From NCBI GenBank assembly GCA_035559535.1, contig DATMBG010000058.1:1-64000 (forward strand): a stretch of 64,000 nt of DNA, in the 5' to 3' direction. Numbering within the stretch: position 1 is the first letter of the stretch; every line of letters starts with the position of its first letter. This document shows positions 51,023 to 59,358 of the stretch, in pieces. Made by a program: the position numbers and the translations under genes. A model generated the notes under the pieces. It searched no databases. It had not been told where the DNA came from and worked only from the letters and a program-made list of their open reading frames with translations. This DNA is from Candidatus Limnocylindrales bacterium. Its GTDB lineage: Bacteria > Moduliflexota > Moduliflexia > Moduliflexales > JAUQPW01.

Positions 51023-54000
51023 ATGGTTGTACCGAAATTTTTATCCTTAGGGGGCAGCTTTTATCGGTTAATAAGAAAATATGATAAGGCTGCCGATTTG
51101 TATGAAACCCTCCTGAAAAAATATCCCCATCAGCCGGATCTATATCCAGTTATTGCCGATACCTATCTGAAAGTCAATAAATCCGGAGCCAAATTTATGC
51201 CTGTTTTTGAAAAGGCCCTCTTTCTGAACCCCCGTAACCCAGAAATTGCCCTTCTGGTTGCTAATTTTTATCTACGCAAAGGGGCTACCGATGATAAAGC
51301 CCTGTCCATTTATGAAAATGCCCTGCAATTTGCCCCGGAGAATATTCAACTCCTCCGGACCCTGGCCACCCTCTATTTAAAGAAAAAAAACCATCCCAAA
51401 GCCATTGAAATGCACGAGCGCCTCCTTAAACTCGGCCAGGCCGATGCCCAGGTGTACCGAAACCTTGCCAAAGTTTATATTCAAGAGAAACGTACCGATG
51501 AAAAAGCTGTGGAGGTTTATCGGAAAAGTTTGGATCTTGAACCGGGAAATCGTTCCCTTAACCTGATCCTGAGTCAGATTTACTTGAAAAATAAACGGGT
51601 CGATGAGGAAGCCCTTCCGGTTTATGAAAAGGCGTTGGAATTTATCCCGGAAGACCTCAAACTTCGGGAAATGCTCTGCCAGGCCTATCTGCAAAAAGGT
51701 GACCTGGAGAAAGTAAGATATACTGCCAATACCTGGCTATCAAGCCCTAATTTTGTCTATACCACCGAATCAGTGGGACTCCTCTCAGCTTTTATCGAAG
51801 CCAGTCTTCAGTTGGGTACTTATAATGAACTGGTTCTCTTCCTAACCCGGTTGCTCAAGATCCATCCCAATGATAAATACCTGTTGGAGCGACTCTCTCG
51901 GGTCTATCAACAGATGCAGTGTCTGGACAAAAACGCCCTGGAGGTTTATGAAAAAGCTTTAAAGATTCAGCCTACCAATCTGGACCTTCACAAGATCCTG
52001 GCTCAAGCTTATCTACAAAATGAAAAAATCGGTGAATGCATGAATGAGTTCAAGATCATTCTTCAACTGGATCCAGACTCCCTGGAAGAAGTCCTGGAAG
52101 GATATAAAAAGATTCTCACCAGATTCCCAAATAACGCCCAGGCCCACACAGAGATAGGGAATCTTTATTTGAGAAAGAAAATGATTCCAGAAGCTCTGGA
52201 TAGCTATCGAAAATGTGCAGCGTTAAGTTCCGAACTCATCGATGAGATTATCAAAGAACTGCAAAACTTCCTGGCCACTAATCCCAACGACAACCATTTA
52301 ACAGAAATTTACTGGGAGATCGGTCAGTTATATCTGAAAAAGGGTCATATCCTCAATACCTTAACCTACTTTAAGAGGGTATCCGAACTGGAACCCGAGT
52401 ACATCGACCAGATGTTGACGGTCCTCGAGGAGGTTTTAAAAGAACGACCCGAAAGTCCTGAATTTGTTACAACCCATGCCTTCTTGACGAATTTATATTT
52501 CCAAAAGCAGGCTTACCGGCAGGCGAGGGATCATATCGAAATTGTCTCCAAATATGCCCCTCAAGCCCCAGGAGTGACCAACTGGTTATTTAAGATTTAT
52601 GAGTGTTTATTAAACGAAAATAAAGACGACCATGAGACCCGATTTAAATTGGCTGTCCTTTATCAAAAACAGGGGAAGTTAGAGGAAGCTATTAAAAATT
52701 TACAGATTACTTCCCGGGAACCCGGTCTGGAACAGGCTTCTAAAAAATTATTGGAACAATGTCTGGAAGAAAGAGCCCTCGGATTCACGCCGGTCTTACT
52801 TGCCATGGAATTTTTCAAACAAAGTGGGTTCGAAGTAATCCGGGAATCTGAAGAAGAGCTCTCCATTTCTTCTAACCTACCCCGGTATGAAAAGTTTGGA
52901 AACATTCTCGTCCAAATTCTGGTGACCAAACCTCTCCACAGTTCTGAGATTCGAGGCGTCTTCGAAAAAGCCATGAAAAAATATCAGGGGAAAGTGGAGG
53001 GAAAAATTGCCTTTGTCATTGTTTCTACCCCTCCAGAGAGTGGGGTTTATCATCAGATTTATACCTATAAATCCGAAAACGGATTTACCGTGATTCCTCT
53101 CAGCGATGTTCTCTTAAAAAAATCCATTATCGATTCGGTTTGTGCCCAGGAACTTGAAAAAAATATCAGTCTGTTTACCGGCCAGGGAGATCTCTACAGT
53201 AATAACTCCCCCATTGTCGACCCTTTAAACTTCTTCGGTCGGGAACGTATTATCGATGAGCTTCTCGATTACATCAATAACCTTCAACATGTGGGTTTGT
53301 TTGGAATGAGGAAGATAGGAAAAACCTCTTTAATCTGGCAGCTTAAAGAGCGGCTGTCTAAACACCTGGTGGCCTATGTGGATCTCCAGGAAGTGCCTAA
53401 AGACTGCAATTTCCTTTATAAGAAGCTCGTTCAAGAATTAGCCCGCGATTTTAAATTTAAATTTCCGCATATCGAATTACCGGAACTGGAACTTATGGAA
53501 TCCGACCTTACCCGGGGAGATGCCAAAGTGGATTTCAGTTCTGATCTGTTAACCCTGAACGATTACCTGCGGGAAAAATACGGCAATACCAAAATCGTTC
53601 TGATGCTGGATGAGATCGAGCAACTTATTCCAAGTTCCCTGGAAGAGGAAGGATTTGTGGGTTTTAATGAATTTCTGGGTGCTATTCGAGGTATTTCGCA
53701 AAGATATCGTTTTTTAGTTTCCATCGTGGGGGGGGTAAATCCTAAAATTTCAAGGACCGATCGCTGGGGAACTCAAGATAATCCCATGTTTCAGTTTTAT
53801 AAGGAAGTTTTTCTCCCCTTTTTCAATGAAAAAGATTGTAGTCGGATGATTGTGAATATCGGAGAGCAATTGGGTCTTGCTTATTCGGAGGAGAGCCTGA
53901 GTCGAATTTATCAGGAAACAGGGGGTCATCCTTTCATTACCCGGCAGGTTTGCAGTCTAATCCTGGGAAAAGTAACCCATAGACCTTGCCAAATCCAGGT

Positions 54001-54307
54001 TGACCAGGTGGAAGAAGCCGTCTCTTACTACATTGAGAATCGCACAGACTATCTGGAAAGTATCTGGCAACGGCTTTCACGCATAGAGCAGGAGTGCGTG
54101 ATCAAAATTGCCAAACAGGGTTCTTGCTCACAAGAGGAGCTGGTTCCTTCTAAACTCCCGGCAGACAGGAAAAAAGCTCTTCGTAAGGGTATTGTAAATC
54201 TCACAGAAAATTCGCTCATAAAGAAAAGTGAAAACAGATATACCCTCACAGCCGAATTATTCAGAAAATGGGTTCTTATGAGCCAGCTCAGCTTACCTGC
54301 CTCGTGA
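51023..54307 (+). CDS. TPR-STAND NTPase with an intermediate nuclease-like or sensor-like domain
   Basis: A 1094-residue protein. Residues 1-about 590 are about 15 TPR-like repeats (YEKALEFxPE- and YxKALKIxPT-type units). Residues about 600-715 form an alpha/beta module (LAMEFFKQSGFEVI; GNILVQILVTKP; GKIAFVIVSTPPESGVYHQI) of a kind often placed before STAND ATPases. I cannot say whether it is catalytic. Residues about 725-980 are an AAA/STAND NTPase with Walker A GLFGMRKIGKTSL and Walker B IVLMLDEIEQ. The GGHPFITRQVCSLI block is typical of STAND sensor regions. A C-terminal winged-helix-like region (IEQECVIKIAKQGSCSQEEL) ends the chain. It is probably a signalling switch; a role in defence or stress is inferred from family habits. 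Confidence 0.8.
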   Translation: MVVPKFLSLGGSFYRLIRKYDKAADLYETLLKKYPHQPDLYPVIADTYLKVNKSGAKFMPVFEKALFLNPRNPEIALLVANFYLRKGATDDKALSIYENALQFAPENIQLLRTLATLYLKKKNHPKAIEMHERLLKLGQADAQVYRNLAKVYIQEKRTDEKAVEVYRKSLDLEPGNRSLNLILSQIYLKNKRVDEEALPVYEKALEFIPEDLKLREMLCQAYLQKGDLEKVRYTANTWLSSPNFVYTTESVGLLSAFIEASLQLGTYNELVLFLTRLLKIHPNDKYLLERLSRVYQQMQCLDKNALEVYEKALKIQPTNLDLHKILAQAYLQNEKIGECMNEFKIILQLDPDSLEEVLEGYKKILTRFPNNAQAHTEIGNLYLRKKMIPEALDSYRKCAALSSELIDEIIKELQNFLATNPNDNHLTEIYWEIGQLYLKKGHILNTLTYFKRVSELEPEYIDQMLTVLEEVLKERPESPEFVTTHAFLTNLYFQKQAYRQARDHIEIVSKYAPQAPGVTNWLFKIYECLLNENKDDHETRFKLAVLYQKQGKLEEAIKNLQITSREPGLEQASKKLLEQCLEERALGFTPVLLAMEFFKQSGFEVIRESEEELSISSNLPRYEKFGNILVQILVTKPLHSSEIRGVFEKAMKKYQGKVEGKIAFVIVSTPPESGVYHQIYTYKSENGFTVIPLSDVLLKKSIIDSVCAQELEKNISLFTGQGDLYSNNSPIVDPLNFFGRERIIDELLDYINNLQHVGLFGMRKIGKTSLIWQLKERLSKHLVAYVDLQEVPKDCNFLYKKLVQELARDFKFKFPHIELPELELMESDLTRGDAKVDFSSDLLTLNDYLREKYGNTKIVLMLDEIEQLIPSSLEEEGFVGFNEFLGAIRGISQRYRFLVSIVGGVNPKISRTDRWGTQDNPMFQFYKEVFLPFFNEKDCSRMIVNIGEQLGLAYSEESLSRIYQETGGHPFITRQVCSLILGKVTHRPCQIQVDQVEEAVSYYIENRTDYLESIWQRLSRIEQECVIKIAKQGSCSQEELVPSKLPADRKKALRKGIVNLTENSLIKKSENRYTLTAELFRKWVLMSQLSLPAS

Positions 54308-54320
54308 GGAAAACCAGAGT

Positions 54321-54515
54321 ATGGAGACGCGGGGATGCGGGGACGCGGAGATATGGAGAAATGATATATAACAGCTCAGTAGATCTAGTCGTGCAGAAAA
54401 ATTCCCTCGAAGATACAAACAGAGAGTTACTTTTTCTAACTGCACATCTCCGCGTCTCTGTGTCCCTGCATCTTCCCATCCCTACATCTCCGCGTCCCCG
54501 CATCCCCGCGTCTCT
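54321..54515. repeat. Octamer hairpin minisatellite (same words as in cheA)
   Basis: Left arm (54321-54356): GGAGACGC, GGGGATGC, GGGGACGC, GGAGATAT. Right arm (54445-54515): ATCTCCGC, GTCTCTGT, GTCCCTGC, ATCTCCGC, GTCCCCGC, ATCCCCGC, GTCTCT. Separated by about 90 nt, the arms are complementary. It lies between the convergent TPR-STAND and response-regulator genes. Confidence 0.8.
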
Positions 54516-54518
54516 AAA

Positions 54519-55913
54519 TTACTTAAAATCTTCAGGATTAATTCCGTATTTATTTAACTTATCGTAGAAATTCTGACGATAAATCCCGGTCTCCAGAGCC
54601 GCATTGGTTACATTCCCTTTATTGCGTTGGAGAGCGTGGATGATAAACTCCCGTTCGAACCGTTCTTTAGCCTCTTTGTAGTTGAGAATACCCGAAGTAG
54701 AAAGAGGGGGTGGCTTGGGAACCTCCCTTAACGGTGCGGGAAGATCCTTGATCTCTAAAACAGGTCCTTCACTTAATAGAACCATTCGCTCGATAACATT
54801 TTCCAGTTCTCGAACGTTTCCAGGCCAGGAGTAGGCTTTGAGAGCCTCTAAAACATCGGGGGAAATTTTTCGAATCCGCTGTTGGGGATCCAGTTTATTT
54901 AAAAAATGTTTGACCAGCAGGGGGATATCCTCTTTTCGCTCCCGAAGTGGCGGAATAACCATATTGATCACATTCAGTCGATAATAAAGGTCCTCCCGGA
55001 ATTGTCCTTTTTTAACCAGTTCAGCCAGATCCACATTGGTTGCAGCAATGACTCGAACATCGATGGGAATAACCTGAGTCCCTCCTATTCGGATGATTTC
55101 CTTCTCCTGGAGTACCCTTAGCAGTTTACTCTGAAGAGAGGGGCTCATTTCACCGATTTCATCCAGGAAGAGGGTTCCGGTATGGGCCGCTTCAAAGAAA
55201 CCTTTTTTCTGGTGGTGGGCCCCTGTAAAGGCTCCTTTTTCATAGCCGAAGAATTCGCTCTCCAGAAGATTAGCCGGAATGGCGCTGCAATTGACTCCTA
55301 CAAAGGGACGTCCCTTCCGCTCGCTATAAGCATGTAAGGCCCTTGCGATTAATTCCTTACCGGTCCCGCTCTCCCCTTGAATGAGTACCGTAGCCGTACT
55401 GTTGGCAACCTTATGGACCATTTCATAAATCTTCTCCATTTGAGGAGAGATTCCTACCATGTTTTCAAGGTGATACTTCTCTTCCACCTGCTGACGAAGG
55501 TTTCGATTTTCCTGAAGTAGCCAGCGATATTCCAGTGCCCGATTGACATATAAACGAATCTCCTCGGCTTCAAAGGGTTTGAGTACATAATCATAGGCCC
55601 CTATCTTCATGGCCTGAACCGCAGATTCTACCGTACCATAGGCGGTCATCATGATAACTATCAGTTCTGGCGAAAGATCCCGGATAACCTTCAATACTTC
55701 TATTCCATCCATGCCCGGCATTTTGTAATCCAACAAAACCACATCATACTCATTGGATCGAACCTTCTCAATGGCGCAGGGCCCTGTATAACAAACTTCC
55801 ACAATACCACCGATTTTATTTAGAGCTGAGGATATAGCCCGGCACATATTTTTCTCGTCGTCTACTACGAGAATTTTTGGCCGGGGTATAATTTTGGGTG
55901 GGTCCAGAGTCAT
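54519..55913 (-). CDS. Sigma-54-dependent response regulator, NtrC/ZraR family
   Basis: A 464-residue regulator. The receiver has ILVVDDEKNMCRAI, VVLLDYKMPGMDG (phospho-acceptor Asp), MMTAYGTVESA and VLKPFEAEEI. The AAA domain has GESGTGKELIARALH (Walker A), GAFTGAHHQKKGFFEAAHTG (sigma-54-contact loop), LFLDEIGEMSP (Walker B) and WPGNVRELENVIERM. The C-terminal Fis-type helix-turn-helix ends NVTNAALETGIYRQNFYDKL. It activates sigma-54 promoters; a matching rpoN is not in the window. The partner kinase may be the HAMP kinase at 59359-60879, which is not adjacent. Confidence 0.95.
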   Translation of the reverse strand: MTLDPPKIIPRPKILVVDDEKNMCRAISSALNKIGGIVEVCYTGPCAIEKVRSNEYDVVLLDYKMPGMDGIEVLKVIRDLSPELIVIMMTAYGTVESAVQAMKIGAYDYVLKPFEAEEIRLYVNRALEYRWLLQENRNLRQQVEEKYHLENMVGISPQMEKIYEMVHKVANSTATVLIQGESGTGKELIARALHAYSERKGRPFVGVNCSAIPANLLESEFFGYEKGAFTGAHHQKKGFFEAAHTGTLFLDEIGEMSPSLQSKLLRVLQEKEIIRIGGTQVIPIDVRVIAATNVDLAELVKKGQFREDLYYRLNVINMVIPPLRERKEDIPLLVKHFLNKLDPQQRIRKISPDVLEALKAYSWPGNVRELENVIERMVLLSEGPVLEIKDLPAPLREVPKPPPLSTSGILNYKEAKERFEREFIIHALQRNKGNVTNAALETGIYRQNFYDKLNKYGINPEDFK

Positions 55914-56428
55914 AATTCAATATTTCTTATCTAGGTCGGAATTAAATCTAAAAAGCGTGGATCCCAGGATCTTCCCCGGGGATCCCTACTACTCTGATTA
56001 TCAGACTTTATTTTAAAACAAAAGGTATATAAAGGATCCCACAGGTTTCTCCGGTTCTGGCATCAACCCGGTGAAACGGAAAGCCTCTCCAGATAACCTT
56101 TTGACAATCCTATGAACTCTGGCTTCCGGAACCCCTTTACCTTATTCTATCGACTTTGTTCGCCTCCAGAGCCGAAATTAACCTCGTAGGACTTCCACAA
56201 CTCGTTAAAAAAGAGCATAAAAACTACTCCCGTGAACAGAACCACGGGGTTCTCCATACAGAGTAAGGGTTGTCTTCCCCTCTACCCCATTATTCATTCT
56301 CTGGGATCTCCTTGATTTTTTAAATAAAACTTATCATCCAATTCTATATGTAAAAATATTACCTTTCTTCAGATCAAGCAGTAATTTTTGTTCTAACAGT
56401 TGAAAAATCAAAGAGATTACCTGGATAC
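55914..56428. other. Gene-free stretch between regulator and TPR relic
   Basis: I see no gene or pattern of decayed coding here. One hairpin is present: CCCGTG (56229-56234) with CACGGG (56243-56248). The promoter of the response regulator should lie in its right part, but no clear boxes were found. Confidence 0.4.
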
Positions 56429-56719
56429 CTATTTATCTCTGGATAGGGGAAAAAACAAATAAGACTGTAATAATTGATAGGTTTCTGGAAATTCTTCGTC
56501 TGTAAACACTCTGAATACTTCCTCATAGGCTTTAATGGCCTTTTCCAGATTCTCAAACTCATCTTCTACCCGGGAGAGCGTAATATAAGCGTTTCCGAGA
56601 TTGTTTTGGATAATACCATACTGAACCGGGAAACGATCCGGGGTGTAAACTTTAAGAGCTTCCTCACAGAGGGCAATGAGATTTTTACAATTTTCAATGA
56701 GGGCTTTCATGTCCTTCAT
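56429..56719 (-). pseudogene. Short TPR relic
   Basis: A 96-residue frame with one good tetratricopeptide pair in the style of CHAT-associated TPRs (YTPDRFPVQYGIIQNNLGNA; NLEKAIKAYEEVFRVFTDEE). It ends abruptly after YQLLQSYLFFP, where homologues continue with more repeats. ATG 56719 is preceded by AAGGAAG (weak). It may be a functional mini-protein, but the sudden end and the surrounding gene-poor, decayed region suggest a remnant of a longer gene. Confidence 0.5.
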
Positions 56720-56974
56720 TTTCTTCTTCCTTTTTAAGGTAAAGTCGCAAAGGATCCAGGAAACCATCCCATTCAGATATCTTGGAATCTTCCTGTTCCT
56801 GGGATTAAACAGCTACAGCATGTTCCTCTTCGTCTCTCTCCTAAACCAAGGGTACAAACCTTGTGCCAGGATTAAGGAAGAGTTCTTCGGTGGGTAGATT
56901 AAAAACAACTATTTAATTTTTCTATAATTACAGAAAAACGCCCCTGGTATGGGAAGGATTATAGAAAAAAACCG

Positions 56975-57166
56975 TCATGAAAAGGTGACATTATAAAAAG
57001 AGTTAGATTCTCCCGGGGTTAAATATGATTTAAGTTCAGGTTTTCCCTTGTCATTAAACCATGACAACCAAAACTGAGAATCCAATCTCAATAAGATCAG
57101 GGTCTCTTCATTTGCCTTTGCGCTACCCTGGGATCGAAAGTCAATCCTCCCTTCTAAAGGGTCCAT
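56975..57166 (-). CDS. Small ORF with an LSWFNDKG motif, possible member of a decayed family
   Basis: A 63-residue frame (MDPLEGRIDFRSQGSAKANE start, LILLRLDSQFWLSWFNDKGK, end GESNSFYNVTFS). It begins 8 nt after the stop of the secreted protein gene at 57175-58251, so it may be translated with it. Degraded copies of the same DNA occur at 58602-58880 and 59090-59314. It may be the C-terminal part of a broken protein. No function known. Confidence 0.4.
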   Translation of the reverse strand: MDPLEGRIDFRSQGSAKANEETLILLRLDSQFWLSWFNDKGKPELKSYLTPGESNSFYNVTFS

Positions 57167-57174
57167 GGGATAAT

Positions 57175-58251
57175 TTATTTTGTAGGGGAATAAGTCGGCC
57201 AGTTTCCATCGAAGGCTTCGACTAAACTTTGCAAAACAACCAGGGTGGTATGTAAGTAAAGATGTTGATCCACCAGGTTACCTATTTCCGCTCTGATATC
57301 TTCGTAATGGCCCCACGTCCCGTTGTTATTTTGAGATTGTAAAAGATAAAGAATGGCAGGTTGGTAAATAGCCTCATCCTGCATTCCTAGATAAGTAAGG
57401 CAGGAAATCAGTTCTGCGCCTAAATCTACGTCCCCTTCCGCCAGAGAGCGATCCAGAAGGGGAATAAGAGTTTTTCGCAAATACTCCCGGTCCTCTGGAT
57501 TAAATCCGGAAGAAATTTTACGGTGTCCATACTCATAAGCATTAAAAACTTCATGGGTTAAGTCATAAGCCAGATCCTTATTATATTGAGAGAGGGGCAA
57601 CCGACTGGCAATCACTCCCTTCACTTGGGACTCTTGTTGGAGAATAGGCGGTTTAGGTAATGAAAAGTAATCATAATAAAAGGCAAAAACTTTACGCTGC
57701 CATGCCCCCCGCTCTTTCATGTGGGCATTTAACTCGGGAAGGATGGCCTGTATTTGTCTCCGATAATCCCCGGTAGGCAGAGAGAACTGATCCATCAAAT
57801 AGCAGATCCTTAAATAGGACGTTGAGTCCTGATTGAATTCAGTGAGAGGGATATACTTTAGGTTATGATATTCGGGCCGAGCTGTGACGGCCACCAGGTC
57901 TTTGACACGATGGAGAATGTTGGTTCGATCTTCAGGATTTGAAGTATATTCATAGAGGGTCAGATAGGCATCCAGGATCTCAGCTAATTTCTTTTTGCCT
58001 TTAATACCCTGTTGTCGAAGTTTTATAGGATCTACTTCCAGGGCATCGAGCCATTTACGCGCCTGGGCTCTGGCGTTTTCGTATGTTCTGCGTAAAGTGG
58101 GATTTATCCATGAAGGGGAAGAGGCAACATCAACGGTTTTCGTAGCAAGGGTATCTAATCCCTCCGCACCGGCAGGATTAGCCTGTAAATAACCGATGAA
58201 AATAACCACCAGAATCCAACGATAAAAACTAAAGCGGTAGAAAACCATCAT
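57175..58251 (-). CDS. Secreted alpha-toroid-like protein of unknown function
   Basis: A 358-residue exported protein (signal peptide with core YRWILVVIFIGYL and cleavage near NPAGAEG). The mature part is helical: a DLTHEVFNAYEYGHRK segment, LGAELISCLTYLGMQDEAI, LLQSQNNNGTWGHYED and YLHTTLVVLQSLVEAF. The QNNNGTWG block followed by helices resembles the repeat of terpenoid-cyclase or prenyltransferase-like alpha-toroids; DUF6895 shows a similar DLTH...ELL pattern. It starts 11 nt after the tatA stop, so the two genes are probably co-transcribed. Substrate unknown. Confidence 0.6.
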   Translation of the reverse strand: MMVFYRFSFYRWILVVIFIGYLQANPAGAEGLDTLATKTVDVASSPSWINPTLRRTYENARAQARKWLDALEVDPIKLRQQGIKGKKKLAEILDAYLTLYEYTSNPEDRTNILHRVKDLVAVTARPEYHNLKYIPLTEFNQDSTSYLRICYLMDQFSLPTGDYRRQIQAILPELNAHMKERGAWQRKVFAFYYDYFSLPKPPILQQESQVKGVIASRLPLSQYNKDLAYDLTHEVFNAYEYGHRKISSGFNPEDREYLRKTLIPLLDRSLAEGDVDLGAELISCLTYLGMQDEAIYQPAILYLLQSQNNNGTWGHYEDIRAEIGNLVDQHLYLHTTLVVLQSLVEAFDGNWPTYSPTK

Positions 58252-58262
58252 TTCCGGTCATT

Positions 58263-58484
58263 TTAATGGATCTGCTCTTCGGAAGATGAGGTAGAAGTTG
58301 GGGTAGAAGGTTTTGAAAGGGGCTTTGGTTCGGATTCCTCTGTCTCCAAAGTATGAAGGGCTTTTTTAAAATTATGAATCGCCCGACCTAAGGAGCCCCC
58401 TAACTCAGGTAGTTTACCCGGACCGAAAATAATAAGGGCTATGAGCAAAATAACCATCAATTCCGGAGTTCCAATACCAAACAT
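58263..58484 (-). CDS. tatA: Sec-independent protein translocase component TatA/TatE
   Basis: A 73-residue protein with the TatA signature: a short N-terminal stretch [20 protein letters not shown], the Phe-Gly-Pro-Gly-Lys-Leu-Pro-Glu hinge, an amphipathic helix ([14 protein letters not shown]) and a Ser/Thr/Glu-rich tail. It oligomerises to form the twin-arginine export pore with TatC, which is not in the window. GAAAGGAG precedes the start. It is followed by the secreted protein gene. Confidence 0.92.
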   Translation of the reverse strand: MFGIGTPELMVILLIALIIFGPGKLPELGGSLGRAIHNFKKALHTLETEESEPKPLSKPSTPTSTSSSEEQIH

Positions 58485-58601
58485 ACTATCTCCTTTCTTG
58501 ATTTTTGAGTAATTTACCAGGCGGTAAGCCGGATAAAGAAGAAATAAATTCTCTTTTATTTTAAGTACAAATTATGTGCCAGGAAACCGTTTGCTGCTTT
58601 T

Positions 58602-58880
58602 CTATTCTGAAAAGAAGGTTACACTGGTATTCTTATGATATCTTATTAAGCCTTCTTGAAATCTTTTTGTCATTAAACCATGACAGATTAACATAAGAAT
58701 AAGACAGTTGCTATTTTTTATCCCGCAGGTTAAATCCCAGGGAAACATCTTCTTTTTAGAAAAGATCATGTTTCCATGACAATCTAAAACCGGCCTTCTA
58801 TCTGGAGAATAATTCAAAAAGTTCCGGTTCTTTTGGATCAGCTTTTTAAGCATAGGTTCTTTTATTTTAGAAATTGGCAT
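58602..58880 (-). pseudogene. Degraded copy of the LSWFNDKG small ORF
   Basis: Part of this region aligns with the ORF at 56975-57166: the stretch TGTCATTAAACCATGACA is shared exactly on the plus strand. Its translation in another frame gives LSWFNDKK, while the end reads NTSVTFFS beside FYNVTFS of the other copy. Stops and a frameshift break the reading frame. Confidence 0.45.
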
Positions 58881-59089
58881 TATCTTTGTACTTGAATAAA
58901 GATATATTCAACAAGGCATGGTTCAGGTCTCCTGGAGTTAATTTTGGATTCATAATAATAAGAACCATGCCTGAAACCCTCCTTTTATCTTATCTACTCT
59001 TACAGTTATAGATTCATCAGGATCCCCAAAGGGGGAAGCTTTCATGGGCAAGTTTTTTTCTAACCTAACCTCCTTCCCACGTCAGGAAG

Positions 59090-59314
59090 GGGGAACTCAG
59101 GGACCTGGGCGGTCCTCAAATTTTCCCGGTCAGAAAGGGAGTTAAGGAACCGGGTGAATAAAAAAGATACCCCTGAAGGGTTGAAGATCAAGACCCGGTA
59201 TAAGATTTCCCCTTGCGTTTGGAAATTCATCAAGATAACATGATAAACAAAGGCAGAAAACCGGAAGCCTGGTATAGGGTCGGCTCTTGGGCTTATAATT
59301 TTATTGCTGGTCAT
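59090..59314 (-). pseudogene. Third, weaker copy of the LSWFNDKG small ORF region
   Basis: One minus-strand frame gives FCLCLSCYLDEFPNARGNLI and PGLDLQPFRGIFF, alignable by eye with FWLSWFNDKGKPELKSYL and TPGESNSFYNVTF. The similarity is weak and could be chance. The 45 bp between this and the kinase start hold an AT-rich tract. Confidence 0.3.
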
Positions 59315-59358
59315 AAGACTATCATAAGACTAAAATAAAAAAGGATTTATTTTTACCG

